Below, piece by piece: positions 24,100-34,804 of a stretch of 64,000 nt of DNA (positions within the stretch are counted from its first letter, which is position 1; each line of letters starts with the position of its first letter). The DNA is taken from positions 6,930,038-6,994,037 of the forward strand of contig NC_080698.1 in NCBI RefSeq assembly GCF_030445035.2, read 5' to 3'. Both the position numbers and the translations under genes were made by a program. The notes under the pieces were generated by a model. It did not search any database and was not told the DNA's origin. It saw only the letters and a program-made list of their open reading frames with translations. The DNA comes from Dasypus novemcinctus (lineage: Eukaryota > Chordata > Mammalia > Cingulata > Dasypodidae).

Positions 24100-25277
24100 G
24101 TTGGAGTTTGGACTTTTTCTATGACTTGATTAGGACCCACCTGCTAGGTTGGTGTTGGTAGACTGCAAATTTGAGAGGTGGAGTCTGAGCCAGCAAACTA
24201 CGATGTCTGAGGGATGACAAAGTAGAAGACAAGGCCAGTACATACATGTAAAGAAAGAGCTCTTTCAACTGGAAGAAGCGGAGTTCTCGGGTTTCCCAGG
24301 GAAGGGCAGACCAGAGAGCATTTCACAAGGAGAAATTCCCAGTTCCCTCCTAGGCGCAGTCCAGACTCTTAACTGAGCTCTAGGTAGACATTTAACCCAT
24401 GGAAATTTGGTTTCCAAGACCCATTTAGAGAGACTTTTTTTAAGGTTTGGTTCATTCTCTCCACCTTCCCAGAGGATGGCGGGTGCCAGGTTGTATGGAA
24501 GTTCCATGTGACACCTCAACCCTGCATAATATTTTGCAACATTCTGGGTGTAAAGTGACTACCATTGTCTGAATCTATATTTTCTCCTAGCCTATAACGG
24601 GGAATTATTTGGTCAAGGATAATTTTTGAAGTCCCCGATGCTGTAGCTGGGGCTAGAGGGTATGCTTCTACCCATCCTGTCAGGTGATCCACAATAACCA
24701 GAACATACTTTAGTCAACCTTCAGAGGGCATTGCAGTAAAATCAACCTGAATGCTCTGGAATGGTCTGAGGCCGGGCTCCCCCCGCCCTGGTTATTGCTT
24801 TCTTAAAGCTTTCTTATTAACTTTTTGATGGATGATGCACTGTTCGCTTATTTGTTTCGCTTTCATATAGAGGCCCATGCACTCAAAATGTTTAAGAACC
24901 AGATCACACATGGCCTGAACCCCACAGTGACTTCCTTGGTGCAAAACCACTAGCACTTCCCTCTTTATTTGTTTATTCAACATCTGCTGGCCATCTGGGA
25001 GGAGCCACTGCCCTTGGCTATCTAAGGTCATCCCCAATTGTTCTAGTTCGTTTACCTCCTTTTCAGAGAATACAGGGATTCCAGTTTCTTTGGGGATGGA
25101 GGGTATCAGGACCATCAGTTCCAGAGGGGAACAGAGAGAAGCCTCTTTGGCCTTTTCACCAGCCAATATGTTGCCTTTTGCTTCAAAAGGGTGATATTTC
25201 TGGAACCCATTTATATGTACTATGGATATTTCTCTTGGTAAGAGCAGACTGGCTAACACTTGTTTTACCAGTTCCAC
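24100..25277 (-). pseudogene. pol: ERV integrase remnant
   Basis: The zinc-binding N-terminal domain is recognisable in the 161-residue stretch at 24792-25277 (HQGSHCGVQAMCDLVLKHF followed by a cysteine cluster; the last cysteine-pair spacing reads CIIHQ). The catalytic core follows: first aspartate in VDFTAMP (codon at 24741-24743), second in SDNGSHF (24567-24569). The block expected to hold the third acidic residue has drifted (AILWEGGENEP) within 24265-24519. In-frame stops follow TAMPSEG and lie near 24505. Confidence 0.85.
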
Positions 25278-25282
25278 ATGGA

Positions 25283-25561
25283 CTAATTCCTTCCCTCTGT
25301 TATTGACCAGTCCCCTTTCTTCTTAAAATTTTCCAAAATGTGGACCGCACTAAAGGCAAATTTGGAATCAGTGTAGACCGCACCTTTTGTTTCTTCTAAC
25401 AATTTAAGGGCTTGATTTAATGCATACAGCTCACAATTCTGAGCCAACCAATCATTGGGCAGCCAGCCAGCTTCTTTCACCTCACAAATTAGCCCATTCA
25501 TAACAGCATTGCCACTGTGCCTTTTTCCTTCCAGGACCCTAGAAGATCCATCGATGAGCAA
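25283..25561 (-). pseudogene. pol: ERV RNase H domain remnant
   Basis: A 92-residue open stretch begins with the first active-site block (DGSS), continues with the conserved glutamate (NCELYALNQAL) and has the YTDSKFAF block with the next catalytic aspartate. This is the usual order for a gammaretroviral RNase H. The frame stops before the C-terminal part, which continues at 24792-25277 in a slightly different register. Confidence 0.85.
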
Positions 25562-26960
25562 CTTTCCCCCTGCATGTAAGGGAAGATCCTCTAGGTCAGG
25601 CTGGGCTCAGGTTTGATATTCAGTGAAATCTAAACTACCATATTCAGGAGTTTTTACCTGGTTGAGCCCTTTCTGGAGGAAAGAGGCTGGGTTCAGACTA
25701 TGATCTACTGTCAGTGCTAAATTGTCTTTTTTCATTAGAATTGCCTCATGTTTTAGAATTCGGGAATCTGTTAGCCACTTTCTGCTTTTTGAGACAAAAT
25801 AGTCCTGACCTGATGAGGGGTGCTAACAACTAAGGCCCCTCTGAAGGTCAGTTTTCTGCTTTTTCCACCAAGAGGGTGGTTGTTGCAACAGTCTGAACAT
25901 ACGCTGGCCATTCCCTGGAGACAGGGTCCAGGATTCTGGAAAGGAAGGCCTCCCCAGATCTGGGTTAGGACTCCCAAGGCTGTCCCCTTATCTACTCTAA
26001 CAAACAGACAGAAAGGCTTTTTGAGGGAGGGGAGGGCTAGAACAGGGGCTTGCACCAATGCCCGTTTGAGCCCCTCTAAGGCCTTTACTTCCCCCTCCTT
26101 CCAGTCTAATTTGTCATGCTCCTCCTCCTCCAACAGTTTTTGATATAACCCCTTGGTTTGGGATGCATAAGAATCTATCCATAATCTACAACATCCCACC
26201 AATTTCAAAAATCTTAGTTCTCTTTTGGTCTGGGGAAGAGGTAATCTAGTAATGGCCTAAATTCTTTTTGGATTTATCTTCCTCCTTCCCTTACTAATGA
26301 GATGGCCCCCGTATTTGACTTCCCTTTCTACCAATTGTAGCTTACGTTTGACACTCTTAGCCTTTGCTCTCCCAGGAAACTGAGTGAGTTCTTTGTAGCT
26401 TGGACCACCTGCTTCTCTTCACCTGAGATTAGCAGATTATCTACGTATTATAAAAGGGAAGTTTCAGATGGGACTACACATTTCTCTAATATTTTTTCCA
26501 GTTCCTGCCCAAAGAGGCTGGGGGATTCTGTGAATCTTTGGGGTAGAACTGTCCACTTATACTGCTGTTTTCTTTTGTTAGAGGGGTCCTCTCACTCAAA
26601 GGCAAACAAGTCCCTACTTTCTGGATCCAGGGGACATCCTTTAGATCTATTACACTAAACCATTTATGATGGTAGGAGATCTTACTGAGGAGAATGTATG
26701 GGCTTAGGACTCCTGGGAGTTGAACGTGGACAATTTGATTGACTGGCCCTTAGATCTTGTACCATCCTCCAACTAACATCTGATTTCTGAATGGGTAAGA
26801 TAGGAGAATTGAAGGATGACATACAGGGCTCCAAGAATCCATCCCAAAGGAGACCTCTGATGATGGGTTGAAGTCCCTGCCTCCCCTTAAGGGGCATAGG
26901 ATATTGTCTTCTACAAATAACTTCCCCTTCTTTCTTCAATTGATCTTAATAGCGGAAACC
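25562..26960 (-). pseudogene. pol: ERV reverse transcriptase remnant
   Basis: The N-terminal fingers are readable at 26682-26939 (GLLWDGFLEPCMSSFNSPIL, then a WRMVQDLR block). The palm motif at 26436-26447 reads YVDN in place of Y-x-D-D, with an in-frame TAA immediately before it (26448-26450). The connection region is open at 25771-26208 (LDWKEGEVKALEGLKRAL, then ALPSLKKPFCLFV). Several stops and frame changes lie between these blocks, and the loss of the second catalytic aspartate means no active enzyme. Confidence 0.9.
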
Positions 26961-27056
26961 TGCAAACCCCCCCCCTCCCCCCAGTACCTTCTCTCACCCA
27001 CACATCTTCCCCGATATCTTTTTCATCTTTTTCGGTGATCATAGCTAAGACTACTT

Positions 27057-27344
27057 CTATCTGCCCACCCTTACTTCCACATCCAGACCCATGGATACTA
27101 TTAAGTCCCTTCCTAGCAAATTACTCCCAGCTTCTGGGATGCACAATAAAGGACCTAAAATTTGATTGCCCTTCCAACAAATATTAGTGGGTGAAAGAAT
27201 GGGGACTTCAAATCCTTCTCTTTTTACCCCTGAGACTGTAAGGGAACTGCCAGGGAGTTTGGCCCTTTCGGGGAGATGGCCCACAGAGGATTGCGCTGTC
27301 CCGGTGTCCACTAAAAATATAATTTCTTCCTGATATGGGCCCAC
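27057..27344 (-). pseudogene. pro: ERV aspartic protease remnant
   Basis: A 95-residue open stretch contains the retroviral protease active-site sequence LVDTGTAQS, with the DTG codons at 27300-27308, and near its end the second conserved block NLLGRDLI. Residues 5-95 cover most of a retroviral protease domain. The frame ends shortly before reverse transcriptase begins. The catalytic triad is intact here, unlike in the polymerase. Confidence 0.85.
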
Positions 27345-27399
27345 TCTTAGATTTACTAAAGGCTCTGGTGGGCTCGCCTGGTGAGTCCAAGGAGGCTTG

Positions 27400-28985
27400 G
27401 ACCCCCTAATCCCTCAAAATTCATCAGGGGTATGACTCGACCTTCTTTCTTTAAATTCAGGCACACCCCCTTGAAATGGCCAGGATTCCTACAGTGATAA
27501 CCCCCTGTGGAGCCTTGCCTTATCTTAGTTGACCCAGCCTGCTCCCCTATCTCATCTCCGTCTGCCCCCTCCCTTCCTTGCTCCTAATCTTTTTTGGACC
27601 ATGTGGTTAACTGTGCTCATCATGACTTTGGCTTTTTGCTTCTGCTTTTCCTCCTCTCTCCTTATAAATACTTTCTAGGACTCTCTCAACAACTCTTCCA
27701 ATGGCTTATCCATCCATCCTTCCATTTTTTAAAAACTTCTTCTGGATATTAGGCCAAGACCCCTTCACAGAGCTGACTTTTAACTTTCTCTGAGCCAAAG
27801 GGTCATCGGGGTCCGTCCCTGAATATCTCCTCACTTGATCCCTCAGTCTTTGCAGGTAAGCAGAGGGAGTCTCTTCCTTCTCTTGAGTTACCTCAAAGGC
27901 CTTATCCAAGTTTTGAGATTTGGGTACAGCCAGTTTGATCCCCTGTATCATGAGGTCTCTAAGATCTTTCATCTGGGCTCTATTCCCCTGGTCATTATTA
28001 TCCCACTAAGGGTCTGTGTTTGGAACTCCTGTTCTTCTGCCATTACGCCCTGTCTGGGCAGATGCTGCCTTTCCCACTCCTTCATAGCTGCCCTCCGCAC
28101 CATTCCTTTTTCTTTCCCCATAAAGAGAATATTCTGTATGGACAGAGGTTCAGGCCAGGTATATAAGCTGGGGCCTGGGATTGATCTCCTTGTTCAGCCA
28201 GCCCTGCCAGATCTTCCATGACGGATTTCATCTCTTTGTGAAGCTCCTCACTTCAGAACTCATCAGTGGGGCACTTACATAGCCCATCTCCCTGGCCCCA
28301 TCGGTACTTCTTTCAGTGGATATAGAGGCTCATTGGGTTCTGCTCTTTCACCCTCTATTCTTCAGGTGCTCTGGGGAATGAAAAATTTTGTATATCTTTC
28401 TTACAGTGTTGCAGTTCTTTCCTCAGAGCTGTTGGTGGGTTGTAACCAGTGGGGCTGTTGGCCCTGCTTGATTCTCTGGTTAGAATGGGCTCTATTGGAC
28501 CCTCTAAGTCTACTGACATTTGCCCTGGGAGAGAAGGGGGAAAGTAAGGAGGAGGAGGTTCAACAAGGGGTCCCAGGCTTTAGTTTCTGAAACCTTAGTT
28601 TCTGCAGGCTTAGTATCTGGGTCTAGATTTTCAGCTTTCATAGGATAGAGGCCCTCTTTCCCTTTAACCAGCACACGGCGTAGTCAGACTCTTCTTTGGA
28701 GAAGGGTGTTTTCCCATTAACATACAGTACAAGGTCTGCACAAAGCCAATCCTCATCTGCCCTGTATTTTGGCCAGAATACGTAGCGTGGTAAAGTACTT
28801 TCCTTGGTCCAGGTACAACAGCAGTATTTCATCATTTTCTTCTTGTCTTTTCCCTTGGTCCAATCACTATCAGTCTAACGCCTTAACATCCTCCCTAATG
28901 GACTATCCAGAGGAATATCTCTGAAGAATCCTACAGATACTCCCTTTTCCTTTTTCCCAGCCAACCAACTGCCTCTATTTCCCAT
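27400..28985 (-). pseudogene. gag: ERV gag pseudogene (matrix, capsid, nucleocapsid)
   Basis: The frame opens with an ATG at 28983-28985 followed by Gly-Asn-Arg, a likely myristoylation start, but meets a stop near 28875. A second matrix-like segment is readable at 28638-28835. The C-terminal capsid domain is clear at 27706-27972, with the stretch EETPSAYLQRLRDQVRRY typical of the gammaretroviral capsid major-homology region. A single zinc knuckle lies at 27461-27502 (YHC-x4-H-x4-C), but the position of its first cysteine reads glycine (codon GGT at 27500-27502). The region between matrix and capsid (28000-28630) has no long frame. The gene is broken and not translatable as one protein. Confidence 0.85.
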
Positions 28986-29384
28986 TCTGAATCTTGTCTG
29001 GGTTTCTTTCTTTTTAATCTTTTCACTTTGTCCGACTCCAACCCTTCCCCTCGCGGGGAAAGGGAAACGTGAATTGGAACTCCACACTCGCTTTGCACAG
29101 TATGTTGCACGTCTCAGGCACGCACAATCAACCTCAGACTCATCAGAATTCCTGACCACCAAGGCAATACTTAATAGCCTTTTTCTTACCTTGGTCCATG
29201 CATGGAGTTACCTGGTCCACAAGAGGCAGATTTTCATGTCCCTTTTTCTCATCCACAATCAGCAGATCTAAGCATCTGACCTTGGGTCCTTTGGCTGCCC
29301 CCATCAGTGGAGTTCAAGACCACTTAAGCAGGGGGGCATGCCTCCCTGTCATCCATCCCGGGGGTCCACTCTCTAAAGCTTCAG

Positions 29385-29402
29385 ATTCCGGATGAGACCC
29401 CA
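29385..29402 (-). other. Retroviral primer-binding site
   Basis: On the - strand these 18 bases read TGGGGTCTCATCCGGAAT, a few bases after the inferred LTR end. This is the form expected of a proline-tRNA primer-binding site, with several substitutions. It lies about 400 bases upstream of the gag start. Confidence 0.7.
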
Positions 29403-29406
29403 AAGT

Positions 29407-29900
29407 TGTTAGAAAGAATTCTGGACCTGGAAGAAAAATAAGGCTTACCTGATTATGGAGAAGAAAAGAATTTATTATCAATTTTGCAAGAAGGGGCGCA
29501 CAACCAGAAAATGTGGCTGGCATGCCCAACTAAAGAAATTGATACAAGTTATACCCCTAAGCCTATCATACAAGCCCTCCCTGCTTTCCCATTGATTGGA
29601 TACTTCAGAGATTACATAGCCTGAGAGGTCTAACTTTCCCATGCAAGTCCCTCAGACTTTGATTAACAGTTTCTCTTATCACATTCCAGCAGTGTTAGCT
29701 TTTACTTGCTCTTTTACCAAATAAGGAATGGAATTTAGTCCTGATTTTGAATTGACATGGTTTTCTTTGTCTAGGACCGGCTTAGGCTGATTTCCTTCAT
29801 TTCTGTTTAACTCGGGCATGGGTGGCTTATGCAATGGACTCCAGGTTACGTTAATTGTATTCTCCCTGCTTTATATTACCTTTATGTGAAAACTAAGCTT
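29407..29900 (-). repeat. 5' LTR of the endogenous retrovirus (outer edge uncertain)
   Basis: On the - strand the LTR ends ...TTCTAACA at 29407, just before the primer-binding site. Reading back upstream it has an AATAAA polyadenylation signal (29471-29476), a TATAA box (29549-29553) about 75 bases before that, and a CCAAT box (29595-29599) about 45 bases further upstream, which is normal promoter spacing for a gammaretroviral LTR. The outer (U3) boundary cannot be fixed because there is no second LTR to compare; 29900 is an estimate. Confidence 0.7.
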
Positions 29901-30554
29901 ATCCATGTTTTTTACATATGTGGCAGGGGGAGGCAACCTTCCATAATCCCATGACTAGGTCTTAGTGTAATGGGCCTGTGTCCCTGGGCTGTGATCGTCA
30001 CAGATTTTTCACCTGATAGGTGGGACAAGAAGGATAGAGCGGGTTGGAGTTGGGTATTTCCCCACCCCAGGTTGACAGGTTCTGGCAAAATAGTTAACCT
30101 TTGAGGGAGTCCCTTGATAAGAGGCAGAACAGTTTGGGCATATTTCACAATGGTTCCTTTCTTCTCCTCTTGCTGGAAGTCCAAGAGGAGTCTTCACCAT
30201 GAGAACCTGGTTGGGGCTCTTAGAGATAAAACTCATGAAAGTGTGCACCCTTCCCCTCCAAGTCTTTAAGTCTCAAGCTAGTCCACACGAGCCTCCTGCA
30301 ATTTCTCAACTGCAGTTTGAGTGCTCCTTCCTGTACTGCCTCTGGCAATCACGCTTCTGCTCCTGAGCTGTCTCTATATCTGCCTCTCTCTAGACTTCAG
30401 GGCAGCAGCTTGTCCTGGGACCTTAATTCTCTGATGGATCTACGAGGAGTCTTTTCCTGTTCTTAGGGTGGGAATGGTGACCTCCAAGCTCTTTACATGC
30501 CAGGATGGCAACCAGAAATCTGGATTCTACCTGGTCTCAGTGCTAGTTATGGGT
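29901..30554. other. Unassigned sequence beside the retroviral LTR
   Basis: Part may belong to the LTR U3 region or to a second retroviral fragment. Two overlapping - strand frames of 90 and 79 codons (29912-30248) are open, but I recognise no domain in them. Confidence 0.3.
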
Positions 30555-30930
30555 ACATAATGGTCTGTTGTGTAAATGAAACAAAATTTATTCAAACTAC
30601 CCTTCAAGTGTTAAGCATTTAGGTTGTTTCCATTTTTTTCTATTATGAAAATGATGCAACAATGAACATTTTTGTTCATGTTGTTATTTTGGTTTGTTTG
30701 ACTTTTTTTCTTTTAAGGTAAAAGCCTAAGAGTAGAATTATTGGATCAAAGCTATGAGTATTTTGATCATTCTTGTTATAAATGCGCATGTTATTTTAAA
30801 AGCTTATTGACATAAGTTATATTGTATCAGCTTTAAAAAAGTGTTCCAGTTTTATTGCCACCTCACCAACATTGATAGTTGTCACTTTAATAACTATTTT
30901 TTTTTTGCTAATTAAAATGATATTCAAAAA
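30555..30930 (-). mobile_element. L1 fragment, antisense
   Basis: aggttgtttccatttttttc, acaatgaacatttttgttca and gtagaattattggatcaaag form the reversed L1 3' block. Confidence 0.7.
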
Positions 30931-30999
30931 TTAAATGTGTTTTCTAAAGGAGGGTCTCCAATTCTAGGTTCTAATTTCAATTCAGCTGTGCAACATCTG

Positions 31000-31140
31000 T
31001 TAAAATTGGTGAATGTAGATACATAGTTATTAATATGGAAGGTGTCCATTACATATTGCAGAGTAAAAATGTAGGTTAATGTAAGTTGCAGGAATATATA
31101 TATTTATATCTATTTTGCATTTTAAGAGTGGGAGGTTGAT
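31000..31140 (+). mobile_element. L1 3' fragment, sense
   Basis: Short stretch ggtgaatgtagatacatagt... ending gtaggttaatgtaagttgca, resembling the L1M 3' UTR. Diverged. Confidence 0.4.
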
Positions 31141-32286
31141 GCATTAGACCATACAGATTCATGTTAAGGAGTACCTGGCCAAAGAAGAATGGAGGGGAGC
31201 AGCTCTATTCCTTCTGACCCCAGCCACTGTGAGAAGAGACAGTGGTGAGAGGGAGAAACGGTTGCACCTGTGGTCCCTAGCTCCCCCACCTGGGCTGTGG
31301 CCAGAGCTGAGCAATGTGAGGTGGCTGTTAGATAAGTTTAGGAGAACACCAACAGGCAGCTCCGTATCCACATGGTGTCCAGGGCAGGGAAGCTGGTGGT
31401 CAGGGAGAAAAGGTCTAGTTGGCACCCCTGAGTAGTCCTTGGTTTCTACGTGGCATGGGCAAGGAATCAAGAGCTGCGTTCTGCCTGGATACCTGCCAGT
31501 CCAGGAGAAACACATGGCCCGGGCCAGGGTCCTGCTGCAGATGTGGCAGTAACAGAGGGGCTTCTCCATTCCAGCCAGAGCTGAAAGGCTGCTCCACCAG
31601 ATGGGAGAGGTCACTATGCTCAGAGAAGGCTGAGAATAAGTGGGCCATTTGTCCACTAGCCACAGGCCGTCACAGTGGACCAGGTCACCCCAACTCAGTG
31701 GACACCAGCCACATAAATCAAACACCAGGGCAACCCCTCCACTCTCGGCCCCATGCCTCAAGTCATGCTGGCCCCTCCCTCACATCCCAGCTGCCATCTT
31801 AGAAAGGACCAATGGGAGAAGATAAGTAACAGAAATTATCAGCTGGCAACAAGAAGGAGAATAAAGCCTAAAGTCACTGCTCAAATGAATGGGTCAGGCT
31901 AAGTTTTAAACCACTTAGGAGTAAAATTTATGAATCTTTTTTCTTGCTCCCCAGCAGATGGGAAGCTAGTAACAGAGATCAAAACAGTTTGGGAGACTAA
32001 AAAAACTTCATTTACATTCGATAACTGAGTTATACTGTGAGTAATTTAGTGAACCAGAAAAAAGGGTACCATCTCCTTTTTGGTAAACTTGTATACATAT
32101 TTTGTATGTATGTCTGCATAAAGAAGTGTAACTGTGGTAAACTCTGCATGGCGAGATGCAGAATGGTTTTAATTTTTATGCTTTTCATTATTGTTGTTTA
32201 TTTGTCTACTACTATCATATCATCTTTCCAAAATTCAGAAAAGGCAGTTTTAAAAGCTTAATTCAGGTCTCCTTACTATTTCATAC
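31141..32286. other. No gene recognised; GC-richer block with a 200-codon - strand frame
   Basis: A - strand frame is open from 31761 to 31159. The translation is Cys/Leu/Ser-rich with no domain I recognise. The block ends with ccaatggg and gaataaagcc (31809-31866), which could be remnants of an LTR promoter and polyadenylation signal, so a diverged retroviral LTR is possible. Confidence 0.35.
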
Positions 32287-33440
32287 TGGTTTAGTTTCCT
32301 GGCTGCTAAAACAAATACCATAAAATGGAATTCAGCCTACCACACAGACCTAAATATACGTGTCTTGATTTGCCTGGGTAGACTGAAGATAACCACATCA
32401 GTTTCATCTCTCTGACTCCATGTAGCCAGTCGTCAAGCTGCTCTAGAGAAGCTCCATGCTTTTCTAGGCTTGCCCTTTAGACCCAAACACCAGGATTCTA
32501 TGCTTTGCCGTGTTGGTCACATTGATTTTATGGAAGTGATGTGTGACTCAAAGACACCTTCCCAAAGCTGAGCAAAGCGTTAGCGAGTTTCCAAAAAATG
32601 TTTGACCTGTTTTTAATCACCCTGGAAGAAAAAGTGTGGTACAAATAATTAATGGTGAATCAAGGTCACTATGCCTTTGCCCTCCCAAGGAAGCAGCTCT
32701 GTTCCTTTCTTGCTTTAGACACTAAAGTTTAGAAGGACATTCTGTGACTATAAATGCATAAAAGAAAAAATGATGGGTGCAGTTTTCTCAGCTGCTGTGG
32801 ATGGTGCCACTAGAAATAAGAATGCTGATTAGATTATTCAAATCAGTTGCTCCTCGATTTCTTTTTTTACCTCAAAACCTCAGAATGTGTTACCAACCAG
32901 AGGAAGATGTGCTGGGACAGACCCACCAAAAAGAGATGAACAAGTTCTAGCTTGAAGCTGGTACCCCAGAAAAGCACGTCTGGCCAGCTGGGCTAGCTTT
33001 GCTATCTGCTTTTTTGTTAACTCTCCACCATCTCCATTCCAGTGGTGGGGGCTCTTGTAAATGGGACCTTTTGATGAGGTTATTTCAGGGAAGGCATGGG
33101 CCAGCAGTTAGGATGGGTCTGAATCCCACTATGAAGGCCTTATAGGCAAGGTCACTGAGAGAGAAAGAGCCACAGGGAGCGGCCAGACAGTGGACATCAG
33201 TGCAACCCGGAGTAGAAAGGAGAAGCCAGAGGCTGCCATGTGGTAGAAAAGCCAAGAACCAGGCATCTCCAGCAGCCAGCCCCACAATGCCACAGTCTTC
33301 TGGGAGGAAGATCGCCTTGATGACGCCTTGGTTTTGGACCTGTCCTAGCCTTGAAACCATGAGCCAATAAATTCCCACTGTTTAAGCCGAGCTGCTGCAT
33401 GGTATTTGACTTAGCAGCCAGGAAAATGAAACTGAACCAT
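32287..33440. repeat. Inverted pair of LTR ends (MaLR-like)
   Basis: Left end ggtttagtttcctggctgct (minus-oriented LTR terminus) and right end cttagcagccaggaaaatga are inverted copies. The right part, from about 33040 (cttttgatgaggttatttca ... aataaattcccactgtttaa), has the layout of a MaLR-type LTR on the + strand. The middle (32350-32950) is unassigned. Confidence 0.5.
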
Positions 33441-33534
33441 ACCTTTTCCTAATTTCATTTGAAATGATTTCCCATTGCCTTTCTTTCACTCCTGCTTCCT
33501 ACCAATTTTACAGTTTCTTAGAGTGTAAAATATG

Positions 33535-33705
33535 ATCTCTCACAGGCTCTCTCATTTGATCTTCATGATAACCCAAGTGGTATCATTATCCTTATTTTGG
33601 AAATAAAACGAGGCTCAGAGAGGAAAGGGCTTTCATTCAGCTGGCGAGAAGGCCTAGGAGTGGCTCTCTCAGCTCCAGTCCTCAGCCTGCACTCACTTTT
33701 GACTA
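33535..33705 (-). repeat. MIR SINE
   Basis: gatcttcatgataacccaag, cgaggctcagagaggaaagg and a trailing ctccagtcctcagcctgc. Confidence 0.7.
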
Positions 33706-34770
33706 CACAGAACACTGGGTGCTGCCCTTGGGAGTCTCAGCATTCTTTTAAGAAGTAAACCGAATTCCTTGCCATTGGCCCCAATCATTGCATTTCTAAG
33801 ACTCACCTTGAAGAAAGCCCATTGCCTTATATATTCATGTCCTCATACCCATCCCTTCCTCAGAAAAAGAAGAGAGCCAGTAGGACCTTCTCCAAGGAGG
33901 GGCAGTGCATGGGTTAACTGGCCTGCACAGGGCTGCTTCCCAGCCTGTTGATCTTTTTCTCCAGTGAAGCCTATAATCTTAAGAAAAGCAGGTATTGTCC
34001 CTAGCACCTGTGGTCTAAAAATGGTCAAGTCTAATAAGAAATCCCATTGACTAAACCCTCTTACTGAGCTCTTTTGTGAAAGAGGCTCTTGGCACATGAT
34101 TGCCTTATCTTACATTTTCAGAAAATGGACGTATCTGGAGCTCCTTATAATTATACTTATTGTAATTGTTACAATAATTATAATAGCTTAGTCTTTAAAA
34201 ATTAAACTTAAAAAATAACTGCATTCGAATCTAATAAGGAGAAAAGTGGACATAGGAGACTGAAGATCTAGCCCCAATATCTGTACTTGCTTATTAGAGG
34301 ATTTGGGGTAAATTACTGAATTTCTTTAAGGTTCAATTTTCATTTGCCATAAGCAGTCTTGGAGAGGGATAGTTATTTGTAATAATAATCATTACCATTA
34401 TCACAAGTATTTGCTTTTTATATAGGTAAGATAGTGATTTTGAAAGTCATCTATAAATTATAAAATACAAAAATGCAAATATCTTAAAAGACACAACATA
34501 TTATTGTTATAAATATCCAATGGATGTATTTGGATAACCAACCTGTTTTTCCCTGTTTTGTATTTGCCCCTTCAAAATGCTTTCAGAAATCATGGATTAT
34601 GCTGACTTTCGAAATGCCACATCTTTCCTTCCTGACTTCTCTTCGTAGTTTCTCTGATAAACTTTGAAATTTATGCTAAAGGACTTCTAACATGTACAGA
34701 TATGGAATCTTTGTTGAGCAAATGACTGATGTCTTTCACAAAGAGTGATCACACCTAATTATGGAGCTTA
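33706..34770 (+). other. Probable last intron / 5' flank of CCR3; no coding exon identified
   Basis: AT-rich sequence with no recognisable repeat over most of its length. It holds an imperfect inverted repeat at 34146-34185, a TATAAATAT string at 34508-34516, and an 18-codon open frame from an ATG at 34592 to a TAG at 34648. None of these can be tied to a transcript from sequence alone. Confidence 0.4.
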
Positions 34771-34793
34771 CCTTTTTTCTTCTTCTGTCACAG
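34771..34793 (+). other. CCR3: 3' splice acceptor of the CCR3 coding exon
   Basis: A pyrimidine run (ccttttttcttcttctgtca) ends in CAG at 34791-34793, 11 bases before the first in-frame ATG. CCR genes usually carry the whole reading frame in one exon preceded by untranslated exons, so this is the expected place for the last intron to end. Sequence further upstream in the same frame (from a GTG at 34745) would therefore be intronic. Confidence 0.75.
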
Positions 34794-34804
34794 GAACAAG
34801 CCAC

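Larger units (their letters stand above)
21850..29900 (-). mobile_element. Degenerate class I (gammaretrovirus-like) endogenous retrovirus
   Basis: Reading the - strand from high to low coordinates gives the order of a simple retrovirus: LTR end, primer-binding site, gag, protease, reverse transcriptase, RNase H, integrase, env surface and transmembrane subunits. Every large frame is interrupted by stops or frameshifts, so this is a fossil copy. The gag-pro-pol-env order, a CX6CC motif in the transmembrane subunit, and a primer-binding site closest to the proline-tRNA type all point to class I. The 3' end stops at about 21850 against a cluster of SINEs and an L1, and no second LTR is visible, so the 3' LTR has been lost by deletion or rearrangement. 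Confidence 0.9.

Noticed and set aside
34745-34804. Extending CCR3 upstream to a GTG at 34745 (379 residues)
   Set aside because: The extra segment spans the pyrimidine tract and AG of the splice acceptor, and no family member has such an N-terminus.
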